A stretch of DNA of 34,001 nt from Bacteroidales bacterium. GTDB lineage: Bacteria > Bacteroidota > Bacteroidia > Bacteroidales > VadinHA17. The DNA is taken from positions 1,291-35,291 of the forward strand of contig PMIJ01000088.1 of assembly GCA_003157015.1 (NCBI GenBank). Reading direction: 5' to 3'. Position 1 is the first letter of the stretch, and every line of letters begins with the position of its first letter. A model generated the notes under the pieces. It worked only from the letters and a program-made list of their open reading frames with translations, did not search any database and was not told where the DNA came from. Made by a program: the position numbers and the translations under genes. Of this stretch, positions 1 through 8,154 are shown piece after piece.

Positions 1-2868
1 GACCAGATGGCTGTTCACCTTCCGCTCGGCAATGGTGCAGTACTCGAAGCTCAGATGCTTATGCTTGCATCACATAACATCCTGAACCCTGCAAACGGAG
101 CGCCAATTACCGTTCCTTCCCAGGATATGGTTCTTGGTCTTTATTATATTACCAAAGGCCGTAAGAGCACTGAAACTGAAAAAGTAAGAGGTGAAGGTCT
201 GATTTTCTATTCACCACAGGAAGTAAACATTGCATACAATGAAGGAGTTATTGACCTTCATGCTCATATAAAGGTGAAAGCATTCGACAGGAAAGATGGC
301 GAACTTATAAACCATCTTATAGAAACGACTGTCGGAAGAGTTATTTTTAATCAGTTTGTACCTACAGAAGTAGGTTACATCAATGAGATTCTTACGAAAA
401 AATCTCTAAGGGATATTATCGGACGGGTTCTTAAACTTGCAGGTACTGCAAAAACTGCAAATTTCCTTGATGATATTAAGAATCTTGGATTCTATTCCGC
501 ATTTAAAGGAGGCTTGTCATTTAACCTTGACGATGTGATTATACCTGAAGAAAAAACGAAATTCGTTGCCGAAGGTTACGAACAGGTCGAAGAGGTGTTG
601 AATAACTACAGTATGGGTTTCATTACTAATAACGAACGTTATAATCAGATAATTGATATCTGGACACATGTTAATGCAAGGCTTACCCAGACCCTGATGA
701 AGCAATTGTCCACTGACAAGCAGGGATTTAATTCTGTTTACATGATGCTTGACTCGGGCGCAAGGGGCTCAAAAGAACAGATTCGTCAGCTGTCAGGTAT
801 GAGGGGTCTTATGGCTAAACCTCAGAAATCAGGAGCTACCGGTTCTGAAATTATCGAAAACCCTATCCTTTCGAACTTTAAAGAAGGGCTTTCGGTTCTT
901 GAATACTTTATCTCAACTCACGGTGCTCGTAAAGGTCTTGCAGATACGGCTCTGAAAACAGCTGATGCAGGTTACCTTACACGACGTCTTGTAGACGTTT
1001 CTCAGGATGTCATAATAAATGAAGAAGACTGCGGAACGCTACGCGGACTTATTGCCACAGCAATCAAAAAGAATGAAGAAGTAGTTGAATCATTATACGA
1101 GAGAGTTCTTGGTCGTACTACAGTTCATAATATATATAATCCTTTAACTGGTGAATTAATCGTCGAATCAGGACAGGAACTTACCGAGGACCTGGCTAAG
1201 AAAATTGAAGATTCGCCGATTGAGCAGGTTGAGATCCGTTCGGTTCTCACATGCGAATCCAAGAAGGGAGTATGCGCCAAATGCTACGGTCGTAACCTGG
1301 CAAACGGACGCATGGTTCAGAAGGGTGAAGCTGTTGGTGTAATTGCAGCTCAGAGTATCGGTGAACCCGGAACTCAGCTGACACTCCGTACATTCCATGT
1401 CGGAGGTACAGCATCAAATATTACTACTGAATCGAGGCTTGTTGCACGTTACGGTGGTATCGCCGAAATTGAGGAGATTCGAACCGTTCCCAAAAAAGAT
1501 GCCGAAAAAGGTGATATAGATATAGTAATCGGACGTCTTGCTGAACTCAGAATCGTTGACAAGAAAACCGGTATTGCCCTCACTACACATACAATTCCTT
1601 ATGGATCAAAGCTTTATATAAAACCAGGTCAGGAGATTGAAAAAGGAAAACTTATTTGTGAATGGGATCCTTTCAATGCTGTCATTATTTCGGAAATGTC
1701 AGGAAAGATCGGATATGACTTTCTTATTGAAGGAATAACTTTCCGTGAAGAGTCAGACGAACAGACCGGATTTAAGGAGAAAGTTATTATTGAAAGCCGT
1801 GATAAAACTAAGAACCCTGCAATTAAAATCCTGAATCCAAAAGGTGAAGAATTAAGGGTATATAACCTCCCGGTAGGATCTCACCTTGTGGTAGATACAA
1901 ATAAAATGGTTGAAGCAGGTGAAGTACTTGCCAAGATACCACGTGCAGTCGGGAAATCAGGTGATATCACCGGTGGTCTGCCGCGTGTTACTGAGCTTTT
2001 CGAAGCACGTAACCCATCCAATCCGGCAATAGTATCTGAAATCGATGGTGAAGTTACTTTCGGCAAAATAAAAAGAGGGAACAGGGAAATCGCAATCAAA
2101 TCAAAGACAGATGAGACCAAGAAATACCTGGTTCCATTGTCAAAACAGATACTTGTCCAGGAGAATGATTATGTAAAAGCTGGTGTTCCGCTTTCCGATG
2201 GAGCTATTACACCTTCTGATATCCTTGCAATTAAAGGACCTACAAAAGTTCAGGAGTATATTGTAAATGAGATCCAGGAAGTGTACCGTCTGCAGGGTGT
2301 TAAGATCAATGACAAACACTTCGAGATAATTGTACGGCAGATGATGCGTAAAGTTGAGATCGTCGATCCGGGTGATACTAAATTTCTTGAACGTCAGGTT
2401 GTTGATAAGCTTGAATTCATGGATGAGAATGACTGGATCTATGGCAAGAAAGTTATAATTGATGGTGGTGATTCTCAGACCCTGCGACCGGGGATGATCA
2501 TTTCGGCCCGCAAGCTAAGAGATGACAATTCTGTTCTTAAGCGTCGCGACCTTAAGATTGTAGAGGCCAGGGATGCTATACCCGCAACTTCAAGCCAGGT
2601 TCTCCAGGGAATTACCCGGGCTTCATTGCAGACGAAGAGCTTCTTCTCTGCAGCTTCATTCCAGGAGACAACAAAAGTATTGAACGAGGCAGCTATATTA
2701 GGTAAGATCGACAGACTGGAAGGACTTAAAGAAAATGTGATTGTTGGTCACCTTATACCTGCAGGAACAGGCCAAAGGCAATATAACGGTATCATTGTCG
2801 GATCACTCGAAGAATATGAAAATCTTGTTGGCGTAGAACAGGAAACTGAAGCCGAACCAGGTAAATAG
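1..2868 (+). CDS. rpoC: DNA-directed RNA polymerase subunit beta' (3' part)
   Basis: This is the C-terminal two thirds of the RNA polymerase beta' subunit. The reading frame is open from the first base (Asp-Gln precede the first in-window Met), so the gene starts upstream and the Met at position 7 is internal. The segment [10 protein letters not shown] is the typical beta' text just after the catalytic NADFDGD motif, which would lie just outside. The second zinc site is visible: a Cys in NEEDCGT, then [11 protein letters not shown]. It is followed by the bridge-helix/trigger-loop region ([20 protein letters not shown], then LRTFHVGG). The C-terminal switch-region text ([28 protein letters not shown]) is complete and the protein ends about 60 residues later, as usual. 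The family in Bacteroidota is about 1420 residues, so about 955 are present. rpoB is expected just upstream. Confidence 0.98.
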   Translation, partial: DQMAVHLPLGNGAVLEAQMLMLASHNILNPANGAPITVPSQDMVLGLYYITKGRKSTETEKVRGEGLIFYSPQEVNIAYNEGVIDLHAHIKVKAFDRKDGELINHLIETTVGRVIFNQFVPTEVGYINEILTKKSLRDIIGRVLKLAGTAKTANFLDDIKNLGFYSAFKGGLSFNLDDVIIPEEKTKFVAEGYEQVEEVLNNYSMGFITNNERYNQIIDIWTHVNARLTQTLMKQLSTDKQGFNSVYMMLDSGARGSKEQIRQLSGMRGLMAKPQKSGATGSEIIENPILSNFKEGLSVLEYFISTHGARKGLADTALKTADAGYLTRRLVDVSQDVIINEEDCGTLRGLIATAIKKNEEVVESLYERVLGRTTVHNIYNPLTGELIVESGQELTEDLAKKIEDSPIEQVEIRSVLTCESKKGVCAKCYGRNLANGRMVQKGEAVGVIAAQSIGEPGTQLTLRTFHVGGTASNITTESRLVARYGGIAEIEEIRTVPKKDAEKGDIDIVIGRLAELRIVDKKTGIALTTHTIPYGSKLYIKPGQEIEKGKLICEWDPFNAVIISEMSGKIGYDFLIEGITFREESDEQTGFKEKVIIESRDKTKNPAIKILNPKGEELRVYNLPVGSHLVVDTNKMVEAGEVLAKIPRAVGKSGDITGGLPRVTELFEARNPSNPAIVSEIDGEVTFGKIKRGNREIAIKSKTDETKKYLVPLSKQILVQENDYVKAGVPLSDGAITPSDILAIKGPTKVQEYIVNEIQEVYRLQGVKINDKHFEIIVRQMMRKVEIVDPGDTKFLERQVVDKLEFMDENDWIYGKKVIIDGGDSQTLRPGMIISARKLRDDNSVLKRRDLKIVEARDAIPATSSQVLQGITRASLQTKSFFSAASFQETTKVLNEAAILGKIDRLEGLKENVIVGHLIPAGTGQRQYNGIIVGSLEEYENLVGVEQETEAEPGK

Positions 2869-2886
2869 GACTAACAATTGACATAA

Positions 2887-3204
2887 ATGACAGATCCCAA
2901 GAACCCTACACAGATCAGTATTGAACTGAGCGAAGAAGTTGGACAGGGAACCTATTCCAATCTTGCGGTAATAACTCACTCAGCTTCTGAATTTGTAATC
3001 GATTTTGTGCGGATAATGCCGGGCGTGCCTAAAGCTCAGGTGAAATCGAGGATTATTCTTACTCCTGAACATGCAAAAAGACTCGTTGCAGCGCTTCAGG
3101 ATAACATAGCAAAGTATGAATCTGTCCATGGAACAATCAAGGAGGTCAAAGGATCAGGGCCGGCTCTGCCTTTAAATTTTGGCGGGCCGACAGCCCAGGC
3201 ATAA
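2887..3204 (+). CDS. DUF3467 family protein
   Basis: This 105-residue soluble protein belongs to the DUF3467 family, which has no established function. The recognisable core is YSNLAVITHSASEFVIDFVRIMPG followed by KSRIILTPEHAKRLVAAL; Asp, Phe and Met in the middle and the LTPEHAKR helix are the family hallmarks. There is no signal peptide or membrane segment. It starts 18 bp after the rpoC stop on the same strand and is probably co-transcribed with rpoC, an arrangement I recall as usual in Bacteroidota. The ATG at 2887 is the only sensible start. The family call is firm; any role in transcription would be inferred only from the neighbour. Confidence 0.93.
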   Translation: MTDPKNPTQISIELSEEVGQGTYSNLAVITHSASEFVIDFVRIMPGVPKAQVKSRIILTPEHAKRLVAALQDNIAKYESVHGTIKEVKGSGPALPLNFGGPTAQA

Positions 3205-3259
3205 AATAAATGTTTACTTTGTTCGTTAATTACAGATAAAAGAATAAGACCTATCCCAA

Positions 3260-3706
3260 ATGAGAGGAAATGCAATAAAAAGAATCTTTGTCGTATTAAT
3301 TATAATAGCCCCGGTTTTTTCATATTCAGGTTGCAAGAAACAGGCAAAATGCGGCTGTGGGAAAGATGTTCTATCAACCTTTGCCTCAACATCCTGCACA
3401 ATTACATGGACTGACGGAGGAGGTACAATTTATGCGCAAACAGTAGGTGACACTTATTCGACTTATATTTTCTGTAATCCTTCCCAGATGTTTCCAAAAC
3501 TCGCTGAAGCCAAACAAGGTGATATATTGCAGGTATCTGGAGATGTTTACTGGGACTGCAATTATGTTTATCAGTCAAGCAATTCTGCCTATCAGAGTTT
3601 ATATAAGACATATGATATCCAGGTTACTGACCTCTTTCAGAATCTTTATGGCAAGGACAAACCGGGAACTGGCACTAATCTGAATTCTACAACTCCCCGG
3701 AATTAG
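3260..3706 (+). CDS. putative Cys-rich lipoprotein, conserved hypothetical
   Basis: This 148-residue protein has a Lys/Arg-containing N-terminus, a hydrophobic stretch at residues 9-20 and a lipobox-like YSGC with Cys25 as the predicted lipidated residue. The first mature residues are unusual: CKKQAKCGCGKD places three cysteines within nine residues, and further Cys are scattered at about residues 47, 73 and 100. I do not recognise the family. It is probably an outer-membrane or periplasmic lipoprotein. The -3 residue of the lipobox is Tyr rather than Leu/Val, so lipidation is likely but not certain. It follows DUF3467 by 55 bp on the same strand. A second ORF inside it in another frame is a shadow. 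Confidence 0.7.
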   Translation: MRGNAIKRIFVVLIIIAPVFSYSGCKKQAKCGCGKDVLSTFASTSCTITWTDGGGTIYAQTVGDTYSTYIFCNPSQMFPKLAEAKQGDILQVSGDVYWDCNYVYQSSNSAYQSLYKTYDIQVTDLFQNLYGKDKPGTGTNLNSTTPRN

Positions 3707-3746
3707 AGATATATCTTCTTTCATTCTGCCTTATCAGAAATTCAGG

Positions 3747-3754
3747 TAATTTTG
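3747..3754 (+). promoter_or_regulatory. Bacteroidota -7 promoter element
   Basis: TAATTTTG is an exact match to the Bacteroidota sigma factor -7 consensus TAnnTTTG. It lies about 20 bp before the start of the DUF2520 gene, giving a very short leader. About 19 bp upstream there is only a degenerate TTCTG in place of the -33 TTG. It is placed to drive the DUF2520-kdsC-ubiA-maf cluster. Seen directly as sequence; promoter function is inferred. Confidence 0.4.
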
Positions 3755-3773
3755 TATATTTCTGAAAAATTGA

Positions 3774-4553
3774 ATGATGTATCAGAACAACATTTCTTTT
3801 GCCGGGGCAGGAAGAGTTGCAGAAGCTTTGTGCAAAGAATTGTTTCATGCCGGTTACAAAATAGATATTGTTGTTTCGGAGAGCGAGGTCAGTGGCAAAG
3901 CTTTAGCCGGTTCCTGTAAAGCATCATGGTCACGTGATCTTTTATTTCCTGTTACTTCAAAAGTTATAATTGTCGCTGTTCCCGACCGTAATTTAGAAAA
4001 AGTGTTGGAATCAATCAGGTGCAGCAATGAAGCTGTGGTGGCGCATACTGCCGGCAGTATTGGCCTCGATGTTTTTCCTGAACATTTCGGACACAAAGGC
4101 ATTCTTTACCCTTTGCAGACTTTCTCCAAAGGCAGGAAAATAAACTTCATTGATCTCCCTTTCTTACTTGAATGTTCCGATGATATATCAGCTGCCATTC
4201 TCAAAACACTCGCAGAATCAATTGGTGGAGAAGTACATTTATTAGATGCTGAGCAAAGAAGAATACTTCATCTTTCTGCTGTTTTTGCCTGCAACTTTAC
4301 AAATCATATGCTTACCCTGAGTAAGAACGTTGCTTTACGAGCGGGTTTTACTTTTGATATACTTACAGAGTTAATTAAAGAGACATTTTCAAAAGCGATC
4401 GATTCAGGGCCGGAAAACTCGCAGACAGGACCTGCTGTTAGAAATGATCAGAACACTATTAAAAAACACCTGGAATTACTATCTTTCTCACCAGAGATGC
4501 AAAAGATTTACAATGATATGACACTGTCAATTATTGAATACTATAAAAAGTAA
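3774..4553 (+). CDS. Rossmann-fold DUF2520 protein (NADP-oxidoreductase-like)
   Basis: This 259-residue protein opens with a beta-alpha-beta nucleotide-binding fold: ISFAGAGRVAEALCKELFHAGYKI (residues 7-30), whose Gly-x-Gly-x-x-x-x replaces a strict GxGxxG. An N-terminal Rossmann domain runs to about residue 120 and contains IIVAVPDRNLEKVLE and VVAHTAGSIGLDVF. It is followed by the DUF2520 helical domain (about 125-255) with the LHLSAVFACNFTNHMLTLS helix and GPAVRNDQNTIKKHLELL. The overall fold resembles 6-phosphogluconate dehydrogenase or F420-dependent NADP reductase. The substrate is unknown. Two consecutive ATG codons (3774, 3777) are possible starts. It heads a co-directional run with kdsC, ubiA-type and maf genes, a gene order I recall as common in Bacteroidales. 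Cytosolic. Confidence 0.88.
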   Translation: MMYQNNISFAGAGRVAEALCKELFHAGYKIDIVVSESEVSGKALAGSCKASWSRDLLFPVTSKVIIVAVPDRNLEKVLESIRCSNEAVVAHTAGSIGLDVFPEHFGHKGILYPLQTFSKGRKINFIDLPFLLECSDDISAAILKTLAESIGGEVHLLDAEQRRILHLSAVFACNFTNHMLTLSKNVALRAGFTFDILTELIKETFSKAIDSGPENSQTGPAVRNDQNTIKKHLELLSFSPEMQKIYNDMTLSIIEYYKK

Positions 4554-4570
4554 AAACAAAAGTTACTAAA

Positions 4571-4644
4571 GTTGCTGGTTACTGGTTGCTGGTTCTGATC
4601 TGAGAAACAACCAACAAGCAACAAGCAACAAGAAACAAGCAATT
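4571..4644. repeat. intergenic repeat, family B copy 1 (GTTGCTGGTT type)
   Basis: The spacer before kdsC consists of short tandem variants of GTTGCTGGTT and ACTGGTTGCTGGTT. These are followed by complementary-type units (AACCAACAAGCAAC, AACAAGAAACAAGCAA), so it can fold back on itself. The first 28 bp (4571-4598) match, in reverse complement, 8103-8130 downstream of pdxB with only a few differences. This is therefore a dispersed element and not a unique leader. The repeat runs to within a few bases of the kdsC start codon. Confidence 0.75.
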
Positions 4645-4647
4645 ATA

Positions 4648-5169
4648 ATGGCTAATTTTAAAGAGGATTTGGCAAGAGTAAAAGCTTTCATTTTTGATAT
4701 TGACGGTGTTTTGTCATTACAGACGATAAGCCTGAATTCCTTTGGTGTGCCTAACAGAACTGTCAACCTTCGCGATGGGTATGCTCTCCAGCTTGCAATG
4801 AAAAAAGGCTATCATATTGGTATTATTTCGGGAAGTAGTTCAAAGGACTATCAGAAGAGGTTAAAAAGACTGGGAGTATGTGATATTTACCTTAAAAGCC
4901 GGAATAAGCTTGACGATTTTAAAGGTTTTCTTAAGAAGCATGGCCTCCATAAATCAGACGTTTTATTTATGGGCGACGATATTCCTGATTTTGAAGTAAT
5001 GAAGGAAGCAGGTATTCCGGTGTGTCCCTCTGACGCAGACAGTGAAATCAAACAGATCTCTTCGTATATATCCGATAAAAAAGGGGGTGAAGGCTGCGCC
5101 AGGGATGTCATTGAACAGGTGCTTCGATTACATAATAAGTGGATGGATTCAGACGCTTTTACATGGTAA
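4648..5169 (+). CDS. kdsC: KdsC-like 3-deoxy-D-manno-octulosonate-8-phosphate phosphatase (HAD family)
   Basis: This 173-residue HAD phosphatase would dephosphorylate Kdo-8-phosphate to Kdo for the lipopolysaccharide inner core. HAD motif I is FDIDGVLS with Asp17 (nucleophile) and Asp19. Motif II is the Ser/Thr-rich IISGSSS, and motif IV is MGDDIPD. The protein has the short cap-less architecture and length (about 170-180) of the KdsC tetramer family. The residue pattern after motif I (VLSLQT) departs from the more usual VLTDG, so the exact substrate is inferred. It precedes a UbiA-type gene by 3 bp, which suggests translational coupling. The start is preceded by repeat sequence and no Shine-Dalgarno, which is normal for this phylum. 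Confidence 0.87.
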   Translation: MANFKEDLARVKAFIFDIDGVLSLQTISLNSFGVPNRTVNLRDGYALQLAMKKGYHIGIISGSSSKDYQKRLKRLGVCDIYLKSRNKLDDFKGFLKKHGLHKSDVLFMGDDIPDFEVMKEAGIPVCPSDADSEIKQISSYISDKKGGEGCARDVIEQVLRLHNKWMDSDAFTW

Positions 5170-5172
5170 ATT

Positions 5173-6156
5173 ATGAAAGACTTCCTTAAGCTGATAAGAT
5201 GGCAGAATCTCCTTATGGTGATCCTCACAATGGTGCTGATGAGATACGCAGTTCTTGCTCCTGTAATCAACAGGATCGGAGTAATTTTAATAAAAGGAAG
5301 CGGGGAAGAAATACCGATGACTCTCCAATTTCCATGGTATGACTTTATTTTATTGATTGTATCCACAGTCTTTATAACAGCCGGCGGATATGTTATTAAT
5401 GATTATTTTGATATAAAGACTGATCTGATAAACAAGGGAAAAGTAATTGTAGGTACCAAAATACCTCGTCGTCAGGCCATAATGTGGCACTCAGTTTTTA
5501 ATATTGCCGGCGTAACCTCAGGGTTCTATCTTTCCTATAAAGCCGGTTATATATGGCTTGGTACGCTGTTCCTGGTGGTCTCAGGTTTGCTGTACTTCTA
5601 TTCTGCCAGTTACAAAAGACAATTTTTGATCGGGAATATTATAGTGGCGATTCTTACAGGTTTGGTTCCTATGCTTGTAGTTTTTTATGAATGGCCCGCA
5701 TTATATAAATTTTATACGCTGAATGCTATCAGGCTACCTGATATAAACATTATTATTTACTGGGTTGGAGGATTTGCCCTTTTTGCCTTTTTGACTAATC
5801 TTATACGCGAGATAATCAAGGATATCGAAGACTTTGAAGGCGATATAGCTTATGGAAGAAATACTGTTCCGGTAGTTATAGGAGTACTTTCATCAAAAAT
5901 AGTATCGATATGTCTGATAATCATAACAATAGTTTTGCTTTACCTGGTATGTCACTTTTTTATAAATGATACCATAACGTTGATCTATGTTAATGTTTTG
6001 ATTGTTGCGCCATTGTTGTATGTCATTTACTCCCTGCTTGTGGGCAATGAACAGAAACAGCTCCATCGTGCCAGCAGGATGATGAAAATTGTAATGTTAA
6101 CCGGTGTGCTTTACTCTGTTCTGGTTAAAGCAATACTTACCTGGAATCTCTTCTGA
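5173..6156 (+). CDS. UbiA-family prenyltransferase (geranylgeranylglycerol-phosphate transferase-like)
   Basis: This 327-residue integral membrane protein has about eight or nine hydrophobic helices. Both Asp-rich prenyl-diphosphate motifs are present: NDYFDIKTD at residues 76-84 and DIEDFEGDIAYG at about 216-227, followed by TVPVVIG. UbiA enzymes attach a polyprenyl chain to an acceptor. The Bacteroidota members in this gene order are commonly annotated as geranylgeranylglycerol-phosphate geranylgeranyltransferase, but the acceptor cannot be told from sequence. It lies between kdsC (3 bp gap) and maf (stop and start overlap by one base in TGATG), so the three are almost certainly co-translated. 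A menaquinone-type acceptor remains possible. Confidence 0.85.
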   Translation: MKDFLKLIRWQNLLMVILTMVLMRYAVLAPVINRIGVILIKGSGEEIPMTLQFPWYDFILLIVSTVFITAGGYVINDYFDIKTDLINKGKVIVGTKIPRRQAIMWHSVFNIAGVTSGFYLSYKAGYIWLGTLFLVVSGLLYFYSASYKRQFLIGNIIVAILTGLVPMLVVFYEWPALYKFYTLNAIRLPDINIIIYWVGGFALFAFLTNLIREIIKDIEDFEGDIAYGRNTVPVVIGVLSSKIVSICLIIITIVLLYLVCHFFINDTITLIYVNVLIVAPLLYVIYSLLVGNEQKQLHRASRMMKIVMLTGVLYSVLVKAILTWNLF

Positions 6157-6749
6157 TGATTATTGACAAACTCAACGACTATGAAATAATCCTTGCATCG
6201 CACTCCCCCAGGAGACAGCAATTATTGCAGGAACTTGGTCTTAAATTTGAAGTTGTAACCAGGGAATATTCCGAAACTTATCCCGAAGGTCTTGGCGGTG
6301 AAGAGATTGCCAGATATGTAGCGCATGAAAAGGCAGCTTCTTTTAAAAATGAAATATCGTATAATGAGATAGTTATAGCCGCTGATACTATCGTATGGTG
6401 CAATAACCGGGTACTTGGTAAGCCTGTCAACAGGAATGATGCAGCTCGTATATTGAAAGAAATTTCCGGAAATACACATGAAGTTATCACAGGTGTGTCG
6501 CTTCTTTCTCAGTCAAAACAATTTACATTTTCTGACTCAACAAAAGTTACTTTTGACTCTCTTTCAGATGAAGAAATATATTATTATATCGAGAGATACA
6601 GGCCTTATGATAAGGCGGGAGCTTATGGAATTCAGGAATGGATCGGTATTGTTGCCTGCAGTCATATTGATGGATCCTATTTCAATGTAGTGGGGTTGCC
6701 GGTACAGAAACTTTATAAAGAGCTTCAGAGATTTTTATTAATAGAATGA
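6156..6749 (+). CDS. maf: Maf-like nucleoside triphosphate pyrophosphatase
   Basis: This 197-residue cytosolic protein hydrolyses non-canonical or regulatory nucleoside triphosphates to monophosphate and pyrophosphate. Family signatures are complete: LASHSPRRQQLLQELG near the N-terminus, the catalytic-Asp motif VIAADTIVW, LGKPVNRNDAARILKEISGNTHEVITGV, and the C-terminal YDKAGAYGIQEW plus FNVVGLPV. The general form resembles the dTTP/UTP pyrophosphatase (YhdE) subgroup. The start overlaps the last base of the upstream prenyltransferase stop, a coupled arrangement. The protein length is normal and I see no missing residue. Confidence 0.93.
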   Translation: MIIDKLNDYEIILASHSPRRQQLLQELGLKFEVVTREYSETYPEGLGGEEIARYVAHEKAASFKNEISYNEIVIAADTIVWCNNRVLGKPVNRNDAARILKEISGNTHEVITGVSLLSQSKQFTFSDSTKVTFDSLSDEEIYYYIERYRPYDKAGAYGIQEWIGIVACSHIDGSYFNVVGLPVQKLYKELQRFLLIE

Positions 6750-6769
6750 TGAAAGAATGGTCATTTAAA

Positions 6770-6860
6770 CTCTGTGAATCTCTGTGTATTCTCTGAGACC
6801 CTCTGTGTAACTAAAAAGGAGCTTATGCTAAAAACCGCGGAGTAGGAACAGAGAATCAAC
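6770..6860. repeat. intergenic repeat, family C copy 1 (CTCTGTG type)
   Basis: The 183-bp gap between maf and pdxB contains repeated CTCTGTG units: CTCTGTGAAT, CTCTGTGTATT, CTCTGAGACC and CTCTGTGTAACT. A downstream segment pairs back to them: ATTCTCTG at 6788-6795 with CAGAGAAT at 6849-6856. The sequence resembles short interspersed repeats that I have seen widely in environmental Bacteroidota genomes. Its function is unknown. The remaining part of the gap (6861-6932) shows nothing recognisable. Confidence 0.6.
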
Positions 6861-6932
6861 AAGAAGGCAATTAATGGCAAACTGAAAGCCAGATAGATGA
6901 AAAGCATTAGCTTTTACAATAAATGAAATGAG

Positions 6933-8060
6933 ATGAAGATAGTTGCAGACGATAAAATTCCATTTCTTAAGGGAGCTCTTGAACCTTATGCAGAAGTGGT
7001 TTATCTACCAGCCAATCTGATTAACGCAGAAATATTGAAGGAGGCTGATGCATTGCTGACCCGTACAAGAACAAAATGCAACAGTAACCTTCTGGAAGGG
7101 ACAAGTGTTAAATTTATTGGTACTGCTACTATAGGGTTTGATCATATAGATAAACAGTATTGTAAAAAAAAGAATATCAGATGGACCAATGCTCCGGGAT
7201 GTAATTCATCATCGGTTCAGCAGTACATTGCTGCAGCGCTATTGAATATTTCCTCAGAGTTCCACTTTAACCTGAAGGACAAGACATTAGGAATAATCGG
7301 AGTTGGCAATGTCGGATCAAAGGTTGAAATGTTTGCCAGAAGAATGGGAATGAATGTACTGTTGAATGATCCGCCTCGGGCTAGATCGGAAGGCATAAAG
7401 AATTTTCATAGCCTTAACAGGGTTTTGTCTTCCTCTGATATTGTTACAGTTCATGTGCCTTTGAGTATAGCGGGAGAAGATACTACTTATCATCTTTTTA
7501 ATGAAGAGATTTTTGGAAGGTTTAAGCAGGGTGCCTGGTTCTTCAATTCTTCAAGAGGTGAAGTAACAGATACCAATGCGTTGAAGAAAATGCTCTATGC
7601 CGGAAAACTGGATGGTGCGGTAATAGATGTCTGGGAAAATGAACCGGATATCGATCTTGAACTTATGCAGCAGGCCTATATTGCCACTCCTCATATTGCA
7701 GGCTATTCAACGGATGGTAAAGCTAATGGTACTGCAATGGTTGTCAATTCCTTATGCAGATATTTTAATCTGCCATTGGAAAACTGGTATCCCTTAAATA
7801 TCCCCCTTCCTGTTTCTCCTTATATATCAATTGATTGTAATAATAAGCAAGAAGAAGAAATTGTCAGGGAAGCTGTGATCCATACTTATAACATAGATGA
7901 AGATAGTATGCGGCTCCGGCTGTCACCTCCTGATTTTGAAAAGCTGAGAGGTGATTATCCAATCAGAAGGGAGTTTCCGGCATATACCGTGGAACTGAAA
8001 GGTGGAGCTGAAAAAGTCAGGCAGATTCTCAATGAACTTGGATTCAGGATCTTTATTTAA
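6933..8060 (+). CDS. pdxB: erythronate-4-phosphate dehydrogenase
   Basis: This 375-residue NAD-dependent D-2-hydroxyacid dehydrogenase catalyses the second step of the DXP-dependent pyridoxal 5'-phosphate pathway. The N-terminus KIVADDKIPF and the RTRTKCN and GTATIGFDHID segments are typical of PdxB. So is NAPGCNSSSVQQYI, whose GCN is a PdxB hallmark absent from other family members. The NAD site is GIIGVGNVGSKV. The catalytic triad is recognisable as Arg in NSSRGEVTD, Glu in WENEPDID and His in TPHIAGYSTDG. A C-terminal dimerisation region of about 80 residues is present and the length matches the family (about 380). It follows maf by 183 bp of repeat-rich DNA and probably has its own promoter, although I did not find a convincing -7 element. 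Confidence 0.95.
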   Translation: MKIVADDKIPFLKGALEPYAEVVYLPANLINAEILKEADALLTRTRTKCNSNLLEGTSVKFIGTATIGFDHIDKQYCKKKNIRWTNAPGCNSSSVQQYIAAALLNISSEFHFNLKDKTLGIIGVGNVGSKVEMFARRMGMNVLLNDPPRARSEGIKNFHSLNRVLSSSDIVTVHVPLSIAGEDTTYHLFNEEIFGRFKQGAWFFNSSRGEVTDTNALKKMLYAGKLDGAVIDVWENEPDIDLELMQQAYIATPHIAGYSTDGKANGTAMVVNSLCRYFNLPLENWYPLNIPLPVSPYISIDCNNKQEEEIVREAVIHTYNIDEDSMRLRLSPPDFEKLRGDYPIRREFPAYTVELKGGAEKVRQILNELGFRIFI

Positions 8061-8082
8061 TTGTTTTGATGCATGTTGCTAG

Positions 8083-8130
8083 ATGTTAGTTGCTTGTTTC
8101 TTTCAGAACCAGGAACCAGTAACCAACAAC
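8083..8130. repeat. intergenic repeat, family B copy 2 (inverted)
   Basis: Read on the minus strand, this stretch starts with GTTGTTGGTTACTGGTTCCT and continues GGTTCTGA. It matches copy 1 at 4571-4598 with a few substitutions, then continues with GAAACAAGCAACT, which resembles the distal half of copy 1. It lies between the convergent pdxB and activase genes. No separate terminator hairpin was seen there, so the repeat may serve that purpose; this is inference. Confidence 0.7.
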
Positions 8131-8154
8131 ATTCTTGACTTTTATCTTTTGTCT

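Noticed and set aside
5173..6156. 4-hydroxybenzoate octaprenyltransferase (UbiA proper)
   Set aside because: The gene order and the kind of organism do not fit ubiquinone synthesis. Only the UbiA superfamily is supported.
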